This document shows positions 37,604-45,877 of a stretch of DNA of 64,000 bases, one piece after another (position 1 is the stretch's first letter; the number at the start of each line of letters is the position of its first letter). The stretch comes from Candidatus Cloacimonas acidaminovorans str. Evry (GTDB taxonomy: Bacteria; Cloacimonadota; Cloacimonadia; Cloacimonadales; Cloacimonadaceae), in contig NC_020449.1 of NCBI RefSeq assembly GCF_000146065.2, positions 1,836,654 through 1,900,653 of the forward strand, written 5' to 3'. The translations under genes were made by a program, and so were the position numbers. Below the pieces are notes generated by a model. The model made no database searches, was not told where the DNA came from, and saw only the letters and a list, made by a program, of their open reading frames with translations.

Positions 37604-37858
37604 CTATTTCTTTTGGACTTTCTCCCATTTAGCTATTATATCATCTCGCAATTTACTCAGTCGTATCTTAACTTCCGCCCAATCACTGTAATGGTATTTA
37701 TCTTTAATTTCAATTGTTTCATTATTCTTCAAATGTATAGCAAATCCGATAAATTGCTCTTCAATAATCTGACCTGTTTGCCCATATTCTTTAATTTTAG
37801 AGATACTCTCTACCCTTGCCAAATCAATTTTTCTGCCATCGGGTAATGTATAAAGCAT
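37604..37858 (-). CDS. Small conserved-looking hypothetical protein
   Basis: 84 residues with no recognised family. The N-terminal half is beta-rich (MLYTLPDGRKIDLARVESIS), the rest alternates strands and a final basic helix (LSKLRDDIIAKWEKVQ). AGGAAGG lies 8-14 bases before the ATG, and a good promoter stands 35 bp upstream. These support a real gene. It is upstream of fusA on the same strand, separated by 219 bp of gene-free AT-rich DNA, and divergent from the dGTPase gene. Confidence 0.7.
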   Translation of the reverse strand: MLYTLPDGRKIDLARVESISKIKEYGQTGQIIEEQFIGFAIHLKNNETIEIKDKYHYSDWAEVKIRLSKLRDDIIAKWEKVQKK

Positions 37859-37892
37859 TTCCGTAACCTTCCTATGAATCTCATAAAATTAC

Positions 37893-37920
37893 ATATTATT
37901 ATATCAAATCATTTTGTCAA
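37893..37920 (-). promoter_or_regulatory. Predicted promoter of the 84-residue protein gene
   Basis: Minus strand TTGACA (37920-37915), 16-base spacer, TAATAT (37898-37893), 34 bases before the ATG at 37858. Confidence 0.65.
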
Positions 37921-38030
37921 TATTTATTTTAGCCCTTTTAAATTCTGATTAAGAATGGAAAAATTAAAATCCCTATGAATCCTTAAAAATCCTTTTAATC
38001 CGTGTTGTTGATAAAGATTTCAAGTTATTC

Positions 38031-38058
38031 TTGACAGCAGACCTTTTTGCAATATTAT
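38031..38058 (+). promoter_or_regulatory. Predicted promoter of the dGTPase-like gene
   Basis: TTGACA (38031-38036), 16-base spacer, TATTAT (38053-38058). The GGGAG ribosome binding site at 38076-38080 and the ATG at 38087 follow at normal distances. Confidence 0.7.
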
Positions 38059-38086
38059 ATCATTAAAGAGTAATAGGGAGAAAGTA

Positions 38087-39238
38087 ATGAATGATAAACT
38101 GACTGATATCTTCAACGAAATCAGAGCTTCCTACGAAAGCACTTTGGGCAAACGCGCATTTCATTCTGCAAATGCCTGGCGCAGCAAAAAAGAAGAACCG
38201 GATATTATGCGTTCCCAATTTGCGGTGGATAGAGATAGAATCCTTTACAGTGGCGCTTATCGCAGGTATCATGGAAAAACACAGGTTTTTTCTTTCACCA
38301 ATATGATTGATGAAGAAATGACCAATCGTAATCTGCACATTGCTTATGTTTCTCAAATCTCGCGCACTATAGGAAAATATTTGAAGTTAAACACGGAGTT
38401 GATTGAAGCGATAGCTTTAGGTCATGATTTGGGGCATTGTCCTTTTGGCCACGATGGAGAAACTGCTCTTTCCCAATGTTGTGAAAAAAACGGTATCGGA
38501 GAATTTCATCATAACATTGAAAGTTTACATATTGTGGATCATATCTCACGCAAGGGAAAAGGACTGAATTTAACTTTTCAAGTGCGAGATGGAATCATTT
38601 CCCACGACGGAGAAGTGCATAACACCCAGTTAATTCCTCAAACAAATAAAACCGAGGAGGATATTCAGAATTACATTTATGCCAAAAAAGCCGGGCAGGA
38701 TCTTCAATTTATGCCTGCAACTCTGGAAGGGTGTGTAGTTCGTATTACCGATACAATTGCCTATATTGGACAGGATATAGAGGATGCCATTCGTTTTAAT
38801 ATTCTTACTCGCGATGAACTTCCTGCAGAGCAGGTTACTTATTTGGGCAATACCAATAGTCAGATTATAGAAACCCTCATCAAAAGCGTGATTGTAAATA
38901 GCTATGAGCAAGATTTCATTGCTTTTGACAAAGAGACCAGTGAGCATCTTTTGGCTTTGAAGAAATTCAATTACAAAAGAATCTACACCGATGAAAATGT
39001 GAAAAAATCAAATTCCATTATTTACCGCACTATGCCTATCCTTTTTGATATTTACTTAAATGACATCCAGGAAAATAATCGGGAATCTAAGATATTCAAA
39101 CATTTCCTAGACCACAAATTTCCTGAATACCTGGAGAATTTCTCGCCGGCTGAAAAAGTGCGGGATTTTATAGCAACTATGACAGACCGCTATTACAACG
39201 AAGAAATTAAGGCATATCTACTCCCCTGGAGAGGATAA
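38087..39238 (+). CDS. dgt: dGTPase-like HD-domain nucleotide triphosphohydrolase
   Basis: 383 residues. The N-terminal RDRILYSGAYRRYHGKTQVF segment is the dGTPase signature. HD-domain metal ligands are His84 (NRNLHIAYVSQISRTI), His113-Asp114 (LGHDLGHCPFGHDGE) and a later Asp in RITDTIAYIGQD; FHHNIES follows as in dGTPases. The enzyme removes triphosphate from dGTP or other dNTPs in the cytoplasm, affecting dNTP pools. Closest in form to the short Dgt type. Own promoter and GGGAG ribosome binding site upstream; the secreted CxxC protein follows 37 bp later on the same strand. Confidence 0.92.
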   Translation: MNDKLTDIFNEIRASYESTLGKRAFHSANAWRSKKEEPDIMRSQFAVDRDRILYSGAYRRYHGKTQVFSFTNMIDEEMTNRNLHIAYVSQISRTIGKYLKLNTELIEAIALGHDLGHCPFGHDGETALSQCCEKNGIGEFHHNIESLHIVDHISRKGKGLNLTFQVRDGIISHDGEVHNTQLIPQTNKTEEDIQNYIYAKKAGQDLQFMPATLEGCVVRITDTIAYIGQDIEDAIRFNILTRDELPAEQVTYLGNTNSQIIETLIKSVIVNSYEQDFIAFDKETSEHLLALKKFNYKRIYTDENVKKSNSIIYRTMPILFDIYLNDIQENNRESKIFKHFLDHKFPEYLENFSPAEKVRDFIATMTDRYYNEEIKAYLLPWRG

Positions 39239-39275
39239 ACAATGTTTTTCAATTAACTAAATATAAGGAGTAATA

Positions 39276-41168
39276 ATGAAAAAAATTCTCTTAACCCTCG
39301 TTTTTACCAGTGTTCTGCTCTTTATTTTGGCAGTTCCCCGAAATTTGGTTGTAGTGGAAATTGCTACCGGAACCTGGTGTACTTATTGTCCTGGAGCTGC
39401 TATGGGTGCTGATGACTTAATTGCAAATGGTCAACCAGCCGCAATTATTGAAAATCATACAGGTGATAGCTTTGCTAATGTCTATTCTAATGCCCGAAAT
39501 AGTTATTACAATCCCAGTGGCGTTCCTACTGCTTATTTTGACGGATTAAATGCTGTGGTGGGTGGTGATCATACTCAATCAATGTATTCTTATTACCTTC
39601 CCAGAGTAACTTCCCGCATTGCTGTTCCTTCTAAATATACTATTTCGGCAACTGGAAACTTGACTGGAAATAATTTAACTGTTGCCGCTACGGTTGCTAA
39701 GCCGGAAGCTGATACCAATACTAATGTGCTTTTGCATTGTGTTATTACCCAATCACATATTCAATATTCCTGGCAGGGTCAAACACATTTGAATTTCGTA
39801 AACCGTTTAATGTTGCCCAATCAAAGCGGAACAGCAGTAACTCTTGCAACTGGTGAACAGCAGACCTATAATCTTACTGGAATATTTAATCCTGAATGGG
39901 ATATAAATTCCTGTGAGGCAGTTCTTTTTCTGCAGAATAATGCTACCAAAGAAATATTGCAAGGAGTTAAATATTCTTTGCCTGAACTCTTAGGTATTAA
40001 TCCTATTTCTGTTACAGAACTTAATTTCCCTGAAACCTATATTGGCGGAAGCAGCAGCTTGTCTTTTACTATAAATAACTATTTTAATTTTACTGTAACA
40101 GGCACAATTTCTTCATCCAATCCTGTTTTTATTCCTGAACAAACCAATTTTAGTATTGCGGCTTATCAAGCTACCACTATAAATGTAAATTTTGTTCCTG
40201 CTTCTGCTGTTCAATATACGGGAATTTTAACACTCAACAGCAATCTGAGTGGTTTCAATATAGTGCAAATTCCCCTTTCCGGAACTGGTTTTTTTAATGC
40301 GCCTCCTTCTGTCAGCAATTTGATAATAGTAGGTCCACCGGTAATTTACCAGGGGCTTACGGTTCTTTATGATTTCTCTGATCCCGATGGCAATGTTGAA
40401 GGCAATAGCAGGTTCCAATGGATGAGAATGTTCAATAATCAGCCCCAGATGATTCAAAATGCTGTTCAACAAACCTATATTATTCAACCTGAAGATATGG
40501 ATTATCCAATTGCCTGTCAGATAACTCCTGTTGACCAGCACGGTATGGAAGGAACTCCTGTTTTAAGTCCTCCTACAATTCCTATTGAAGATTTGCCTGC
40601 ACCTCAAAATCTTACAGGAACTTTAACTCCTCCCAATACTGTTACCCTGCATTGGCAAAAACCCATTCATTATCAGGGAAAGGTCTTCAGCGGATATCGT
40701 ATTTACCGCGATGGAACAGCTCTATACAGTTTAATGAATCCCGATTCACTTTCGTATGTTGATCTAAATGTTCCTGATGGCTCGCATACTTATTGGGTAT
40801 GTTCCATTTTTACTTATCCCCTAATTTTTTCCAATCCTTCCAATTCCATTACGATTAATGTGAATGTGCCTAATAGCGATGAGCTTGCTCCGGCTTTGAA
40901 AAGCGTTAGTGCTTACCCCAATCCTTTCAAGGCAACAACTAATTTCCAAATTTTCGGTAAAGCCAATCGTCCTGTTACTATTGAAATCTATAATTTGAAA
41001 GGACAGCTGATAAACCGTTTGACAACCAAAACAGACCAAAATGGCTCAGCTCAAATCGGCTGGAATGCTTTAGATGAAAATGCCAAACCCGTAAGAAACG
41101 GAATATATTTCTATCGCACCCTCTGTGAAAACCTCTGTGAAACCGGAAAACTTATCCTGCTAAAGTAA
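39276..41168 (+). CDS. Secreted Omp28-like CxxC protein with T9SS-type sorting domain
   Basis: 630 residues. Short signal peptide (about residues 1-20). An Omp28/thioredoxin-like domain (22-200) has IATGTWCTYCPGAA with Cys35 and Cys38. A HYDIN/ASPM-like immunoglobulin domain (about 245-340, FPETYIGGSSSLSFTINN) follows. Next come a segment at 345-430 and a fibronectin-III-like domain (about 445-540, PQNLTGTLTPPNTVTLHW). The C-terminal sorting domain (about 545-630) has VSAYPNPFKATTNFQIF, IEIYNLKGQLI and NGIYFYRT. Likely a surface or released protein; the CxxC may act in redox or disulfide chemistry or may simply form a structural disulfide. AAGGAG before the start; a terminator follows. Confidence 0.87.
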   Translation: MKKILLTLVFTSVLLFILAVPRNLVVVEIATGTWCTYCPGAAMGADDLIANGQPAAIIENHTGDSFANVYSNARNSYYNPSGVPTAYFDGLNAVVGGDHTQSMYSYYLPRVTSRIAVPSKYTISATGNLTGNNLTVAATVAKPEADTNTNVLLHCVITQSHIQYSWQGQTHLNFVNRLMLPNQSGTAVTLATGEQQTYNLTGIFNPEWDINSCEAVLFLQNNATKEILQGVKYSLPELLGINPISVTELNFPETYIGGSSSLSFTINNYFNFTVTGTISSSNPVFIPEQTNFSIAAYQATTINVNFVPASAVQYTGILTLNSNLSGFNIVQIPLSGTGFFNAPPSVSNLIIVGPPVIYQGLTVLYDFSDPDGNVEGNSRFQWMRMFNNQPQMIQNAVQQTYIIQPEDMDYPIACQITPVDQHGMEGTPVLSPPTIPIEDLPAPQNLTGTLTPPNTVTLHWQKPIHYQGKVFSGYRIYRDGTALYSLMNPDSLSYVDLNVPDGSHTYWVCSIFTYPLIFSNPSNSITINVNVPNSDELAPALKSVSAYPNPFKATTNFQIFGKANRPVTIEIYNLKGQLINRLTTKTDQNGSAQIGWNALDENAKPVRNGIYFYRTLCENLCETGKLILLK

Positions 41169-41205
41169 TCAGTAAACAACATTCATAATTGTTTATTCGT
41201 TAACC

Positions 41206-41244
41206 ACTCCCAATGACAAGTTAGCCATTGGGAGTTTTTTATTT
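41206..41244 (+). terminator. Rho-independent terminator of the dGTPase/Omp28-like pair
   Basis: ACTCCCAATG (41206-41215) pairs with CATTGGGAGT (41226-41235), 10 bp with a 10-base loop, followed by TTTTTTATTTG. Confidence 0.9.
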
Positions 41245-41965
41245 GTTATTCCAATAATACCCTTGAAATAAATCCCAAAAACGCAGTGGGGAGAAAATGG
41301 GTTGGCAACTTCCAATTTCCCAGAGAGTTCGTAGAACTCTAATATAATTTCCTTTGGGGAAAGATATATACTAAAAAGTCCTGGCAGGAATGACAGACCC
41401 GAAATGAAATCCTTATTCTGCAGGATTGACAATATAATTATCATACAAGAATTACATTATACCCTCTATAACAGTCACTTTTATAATAAATTAAAATCAT
41501 TTCTGCAGCGCATTTCGCTCTTTCCTGAAACCCTCAATCTAAAGTTTATCATACCTTAATCAAGCGTTAATTGTTAACGCTTGATTAAGGTTAGATGAAC
41601 GCTTGATTAACACTTTTAACTAAGGGCGGATAGTGAATTTTGTTTTTAATAAAGAATTATTTGTCATTCCTGTAAAGAATGATTGCATTTTTAATATGGA
41701 ATCCATACCTTTGTCATTCCTGCAAAAGTAGGAATCCATACTAAAATATTGTATTATTAAAATGGATTCCGCATCAAGTGCAGAAAGACAACGGATATTT
41801 TACCTTCAAGAACTGGTATCACCCCTGGTTTTTTTGTCCCTACTGTTCTTTTTTATCTGTATAATCCGTGCTCTCGGTGAGAGTTCTTTTTTTCTTCGCC
41901 TGCACCTCTTTTTTTATCCATATTATCTGTGTAATCTGAATGAGACAATATTTTCCCTGTCCAGT
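41245..41965. other. Gene-free region with palindromes between convergent genes
   Basis: Contains one GGGTTGGCAACTTCCAATTT repeat end (41296-41315), the perfect 37-bp palindrome, two TTTGTCATTCCTG words (about 41660 and 41710; the second is ATTCC-10-GGAAT at 41716-41735), and pyrimidine-rich AATCTGTG-type words near 41855-41941. Short open frames here are not credible. Confidence 0.7.
41554..41590. repeat. Perfect 37-bp palindrome
   Basis: CCTTAATCAAGCGTTAA (41554-41570), loop TTG, TTAACGCTTGATTAAGG (41574-41590): 17 perfect pairs. A further ACGCTTGATTAA copy of the right arm lies at 41599-41610. No T-run follows on either strand, so a simple terminator is unlikely. Confidence 0.9.
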
Positions 41966-42000
41966 AAAAAAAGAATCCCGAAGCGAGCTTCAGGATTCTT
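41966..42000 (-). terminator. Rho-independent terminator of the PorE-like gene
   Basis: On the minus strand AAGAATCCTGAAGC and GCTTCGGGATTCTT form an almost perfect 14-bp stem (42000-41971), followed by a run of seven T residues. It lies 25 bp after the stop of the PorE-like gene. Confidence 0.9.
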
Positions 42001-42024
42001 CAATAAAATTAAGCTACCGGAAGG

Positions 42025-44760
42025 TTATTTCTTCACAGTAAAGGAATAAATGTTTCTTCCTTGGGATTGAACTTTCCATCCCAGCATCATATCTGCAATT
42101 TCTTCGGTAGTTTTTTCCTCCAGGTTTCCCATAAGGTCACGCACATTAGCGGACTGAATTTTCCCGTTATCAAGGAAGAGGTCAACTTTCACATTGAATT
42201 GTTTTTTATTCGCCAGGGTCTGTTGAATCATAGTTTTAAACTGGTTTTCCAAAGAAGCGGGAATTCCAGTTTGCGTAACTGCATAAGCTGACTCCTTGGA
42301 AACAGTTTTCACTACTCGGGTTTTTTTCTCTGCCTGGGTAAATTCTTTTTCCATATCTTCGTAGGTATCTTCCATATATTCAATGCCCAGGATTTTCATT
42401 TCGGTTCTGCGATTTCTTTGTCTTCCTTCGGGTGTATCATTGGAAGCAATTGGCTTATCAAATCCGTAGCCGACTGTTTTAATGCGTTTGGGATCAATAC
42501 CGTTTTTAATTAAGTAATCGGCAACGGCTTTAGCGCGGGCTTCGGAAAGTTTTCGATTATATTGTTTACTACCGATATTATCGGTATGTCCGGAAAGTTC
42601 AATTTCCAGTGTTTCATTTTCTTTCATCGTAGCTAAAATCGGTTTCAGGATTTCCAGGGACTTAGGCGTAAGAACTGCTTTATTGAATTCAAATTCTACA
42701 TTCTCCAGTTCAAAGACAGCTTCTTTTTCCAATTTGGACAAACGGAAATTTTTGGTGATATTTTGCTGATCTTCCGGAACATTTATTTCCCCGGAAACCT
42801 GCAGATAATTGGGTTTGGAAACACGATATTGCAATTTTGGCACACGCGGTAACGAAATGCTATAATCACCGTTACTATCAGTAACAACCCGGTATTCAAT
42901 GATTTCATCTTCACTTTCATAAATCCAAGCAACCATAGCTACTAAAGGATTATCATTATCGTCAAAGACCTTACCGTTAAGTGTAACTTCCTTCCCCAAT
43001 CTAACCAAACGAATAATTGTATCATAACTATTCACATTCTTAGGAATAGTTATAATTTCTTCCCGCACTGCATAGCCGGGCTCTTCAATTCTATATTTAA
43101 GCTTTTCCATTATAGGTGTATAGAGTTTAAAAACACCTTCATTATTGCTTTCTACAATAACTTCGGTTAATTCGCCCTCAAAAACATAGCTCCAACGAAT
43201 ACTGCAGGGAACTGGATTGTTTTCTTCATCCAGAACTTTACCGTTAATAGCAAGATTTCCACCTTCACCAATTCCTGTTTCTACGGGAAGAGTAATATTT
43301 ACAAATATCTCATTTTTATCGGGTGGAATTTCAATTTTACCTGTTGTCTTCTTATATCCGGGAGTATTGATCTCAAAAGCAATATCTTTGGTGTCCCCGG
43401 GAAGGGTAAAAGAAAAAGTTCCTAATTCATCCGAGCCGATAATACGCATAAATGTTTTATCACCAAGATAATAAACCCATATAATATCTGTTTTCACAGG
43501 TTGATTTTTATCACTCACAACCACACCGCTGATTTTCAGTTCTTTAAATGCCTGAGGAACAACCGGCTTCTCCTCAGCTGGCTTAACTCCCGTAAGTAAA
43601 ACGATCTGTTCTTTCATCTTATCCAGCAAGCCAAGATCTATTGTATAAATATCTTCCTGCCCCATACCACCGGCACGATTGGAACATAAATATGCGGTTC
43701 TGCCATCAGGAGCAATAACAAAATAACGATCATCTTTTACGGAATTAATTATCGGACCCATATTTACCGGTTTGCTCCATTCCGTCCAGGAATTGCCTAT
43801 TCTTGTGGAAACAAAGATATCATTACCACCATAACTGTTATGTCCGAAAGAAGCAAAATAAAGATACTTACCATCCGGACTTAAAAAAGGCGATTGTTCG
43901 TCATAAGATGTATTAACAATATCACCTACACTAACAGGAGTTGTCCAGATTCCGTTTATATTTTCGGAAACATAAATATCATAGTTTTTATGGTCTCCGT
44001 CCCGATTACTGGTTAAAAACATAACTTTATCACGCCAGACAAAGGGCTGCAGATCATAATATTTACTGGAGACCTCCTTAATCATTATTGGTTTGGTCCA
44101 GCGTCCTTTACTATCTAAAGTCGTCTGATAAATATCTCCATTCGTTGTATCTTTGGAATAGTATCCAAATAAATAAGCAGTATTGCCATCCAGAGAAAGG
44201 GAACCCAACGATTCGTTATAATCGGTGCAAAGTTCAGTAACTTCAATTGCTTCACTCCAAACATTATTCTGCTGCTGAGAAAGAAAAATATTCTCTTTCC
44301 CGAAATCACTGCGTCGGAGTGAACTGAAATACATATATTTGTTGTCTGGAGTAAATACCGGAGCATATTCTGAATCACTGGTATTGATGCTACCTTTCAG
44401 TTTCCCCAAAGATACCGAAACAGATGTTTGTTCTTGATACAGAGCAACCTCATATAGCATCTGAAGCAAATCTTTCTGCACTAAGGGATCTGTACCCAGT
44501 GATTTATTTTGGTATTCAGTAAGCCAAATATGCGCTTGTTTGTAATCTCCCAAAGCCAGATGAACTTTCCCGCGCAACAGAGCATATTCAGGATCTTGAT
44601 TATCCGGTGCTTGAATCATATCCAGATTTTGTTTGGCGGAAGCATAATTACCCAGTTCAAAATATTGCCGGGCATTTACATAATAGATGTTATCAGTTAT
44701 TATTGCGAGAGCAAACTGGCAAGACAGGAGGATTACCAACCCGATTATTAGTTTCTTCAT
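42025..44760 (-). CDS. PorE-like protein: TPR, PD40 propeller, three regulatory-like domains, OmpA
   Basis: 911 residues with a signal peptide (1-19). Order: TPR region (about 25-125), a PD40/WD40-like propeller (about 135-385; repeated APVFTPDNKYMYFSS, SPFLSPDGKYLYFAS, FVIAPDGRTAYLCS), three carboxypeptidase-regulatory-like domains (about 410-495, 505-590, 600-690; each near FSFTLPG or GDYSISLP), an OmpA peptidoglycan-binding domain (about 705-815; LSGHTDNIGSKQYNRKLSEA with Asp and Arg ligands), and a 95-residue tail. PorE of T9SS has TPR, propeller, regulatory-like and OmpA domains in this order; this protein matches but has three regulatory-like domains and the extra tail. Last gene of the giant protein-PorV-PorE cluster. 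TAGAGGAG precedes the start. Confidence 0.85.
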   Translation of the reverse strand: MKKLIIGLVILLSCQFALAIITDNIYYVNARQYFELGNYASAKQNLDMIQAPDNQDPEYALLRGKVHLALGDYKQAHIWLTEYQNKSLGTDPLVQKDLLQMLYEVALYQEQTSVSVSLGKLKGSINTSDSEYAPVFTPDNKYMYFSSLRRSDFGKENIFLSQQQNNVWSEAIEVTELCTDYNESLGSLSLDGNTAYLFGYYSKDTTNGDIYQTTLDSKGRWTKPIMIKEVSSKYYDLQPFVWRDKVMFLTSNRDGDHKNYDIYVSENINGIWTTPVSVGDIVNTSYDEQSPFLSPDGKYLYFASFGHNSYGGNDIFVSTRIGNSWTEWSKPVNMGPIINSVKDDRYFVIAPDGRTAYLCSNRAGGMGQEDIYTIDLGLLDKMKEQIVLLTGVKPAEEKPVVPQAFKELKISGVVVSDKNQPVKTDIIWVYYLGDKTFMRIIGSDELGTFSFTLPGDTKDIAFEINTPGYKKTTGKIEIPPDKNEIFVNITLPVETGIGEGGNLAINGKVLDEENNPVPCSIRWSYVFEGELTEVIVESNNEGVFKLYTPIMEKLKYRIEEPGYAVREEIITIPKNVNSYDTIIRLVRLGKEVTLNGKVFDDNDNPLVAMVAWIYESEDEIIEYRVVTDSNGDYSISLPRVPKLQYRVSKPNYLQVSGEINVPEDQQNITKNFRLSKLEKEAVFELENVEFEFNKAVLTPKSLEILKPILATMKENETLEIELSGHTDNIGSKQYNRKLSEARAKAVADYLIKNGIDPKRIKTVGYGFDKPIASNDTPEGRQRNRRTEMKILGIEYMEDTYEDMEKEFTQAEKKTRVVKTVSKESAYAVTQTGIPASLENQFKTMIQQTLANKKQFNVKVDLFLDNGKIQSANVRDLMGNLEEKTTEEIADMMLGWKVQSQGRNIYSFTVKK

Positions 44761-44783
44761 TATATCTCCTCTAATGTGAGGGC

Positions 44784-44811
44784 TTCCCCTGAGAAAAAAT
44801 TCTCAGGGGAA
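44784..44811 (-). promoter_or_regulatory. Strong stem-loop between the PorV-like and PorE-like genes
   Basis: TTCCCCTGAGAA (44784-44795) pairs with TTCTCAGGGGAA (44800-44811), 12 perfect pairs with a 4-base loop. On the minus strand no T-run follows, so it looks more like an mRNA processing, stability or attenuation hairpin than a terminator. Confidence 0.7.
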
Positions 44812-44863
44812 AACCACACACAACTTTTTTTATTGCAAACCAGATATCCTGGTTACAAGCGTT

Positions 44864-45820
44864 TTAGAAACGCAGTAACAGGGATACTGAATGAGTATCA
44901 TTCAAGTATTCGTCATGCGCCATCTGGAATGCATAATTCAGTTCCAACATCTTAAACCGCAATCCGGCACCAGCAGTGAAAGCGCCATCATTAACACCGG
45001 CACGAATTCCAGCTTGAACTTTGGATATGATATCAGACCAGGTTGTACTCTCTCTAATACGAATTCCGGATAAACTGGAGCCAACTTCGGCATCATCTCT
45101 TACGCCGAGCCAATATTCAACTCCCAAACGCAATTTTGAGTCCTTGAAATTATCGCGACCAGATAGGTCTGCTGCAATAATCAAACCCGGTATAGGATAA
45201 GCTGCAACTCCAGGAATGAACTCTATAGGAATATCATCTTCTTCTCCCGGATAACTAGCAATTAAATCCCTGGCTACCATTCCCACATTAAAATAGCGAT
45301 TGATATGATAGAGAAATCCCAGGTCTAATCCATAACCGGTATCGGAATCATTATCTTGATTGGAGAGATAGAACTTTGGCGTGATGCCTAAATTCAGCTT
45401 GGAGATTTTGGCAGCAAAGCTTAAAGCTATTGTATTATCACTATTGCTAAAATCCCCTGTAGGGTTGCCGTTAACATCGTATCCTGGAATATCACAAACA
45501 GTAGCATTTTGCCAGGATGCGGCAACATAACCTATGGGCAGAACAAACCCTAAAGCAACTGCATTATGATTTCTATCCCAAGCCATATTCTGTCTTGTGC
45601 CTGAAGTAAATTCTATCGTTTTAACATCTGCCAAAACTGCCGGATTCAGGTATGCGCTTGAGACATTATCCAAAAACGCGGTTCCAGTTCCACCCATACC
45701 ATTAGAACGGGCATCTATACCGAGCAATTGATATACTGCTGCAGAATTATCTTCAGCAAAGACAGAAGACAGTGAGATCATCAGTATCAGGGCTATCAGT
45801 ACTAATTTAATTTGTTTCAT
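44864..45820 (-). CDS. PorV/PorQ-family outer-membrane protein
   Basis: 318 residues. Signal peptide to about residue 22 (SLSSVFAED). The N-terminal LLGIDARSNGMGGTGTAFLD followed by SSAYLNPAVLAD is the mark of the PorV/PorQ (FadL-like barrel) family; the remainder is alternating beta strands ending in SVSLLLRF, a C-terminal Phe as usual in outer-membrane barrels. PorV carries cargo to the attachment complex in T9SS; other family members have unknown roles. It lies between the giant sorting-domain protein and the PorE-like gene in one transcription direction. GGAAGG lies 7 bases before the ATG, inside a possible hairpin. Confidence 0.85.
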   Translation of the reverse strand: MKQIKLVLIALILMISLSSVFAEDNSAAVYQLLGIDARSNGMGGTGTAFLDNVSSAYLNPAVLADVKTIEFTSGTRQNMAWDRNHNAVALGFVLPIGYVAASWQNATVCDIPGYDVNGNPTGDFSNSDNTIALSFAAKISKLNLGITPKFYLSNQDNDSDTGYGLDLGFLYHINRYFNVGMVARDLIASYPGEEDDIPIEFIPGVAAYPIPGLIIAADLSGRDNFKDSKLRLGVEYWLGVRDDAEVGSSLSGIRIRESTTWSDIISKVQAGIRAGVNDGAFTAGAGLRFKMLELNYAFQMAHDEYLNDTHSVSLLLRF

Positions 45821-45826
45821 TTTTTT

Positions 45827-45865
45827 CCTTCCTTTCGGTTGGAAGGGAGGGGGAGTTCCCCTCCC
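45827..45865 (-). promoter_or_regulatory. Two overlapping stem-loops between the giant gene and the PorV-like gene
   Basis: GGGAGGGG (45845-45852) pairs with CCCCTCCC (45858-45865). CCTTCC (45827-45832), the complement of the PorV ribosome binding site, pairs with GGAAGG (45841-45846). The stems share 2 bases, so they exclude each other; the second would hide the ribosome binding site. Confidence 0.5.
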
Positions 45866-45877
45866 CTCTTCACCAAT

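Noticed and set aside
41193-41444. Small minus-strand gene between the Omp28-like and PorE-like genes
   Set aside because: The frame runs through the terminator hairpin and repeat ends and has no ribosome binding site or conserved motif.
41762-42049. Small plus-strand gene overlapping the end of the PorE-like gene
   Set aside because: Its sequence is pyrimidine-rich Phe/Leu text that continues through the minus-strand terminator into the PorE-like gene; no ribosome binding site.
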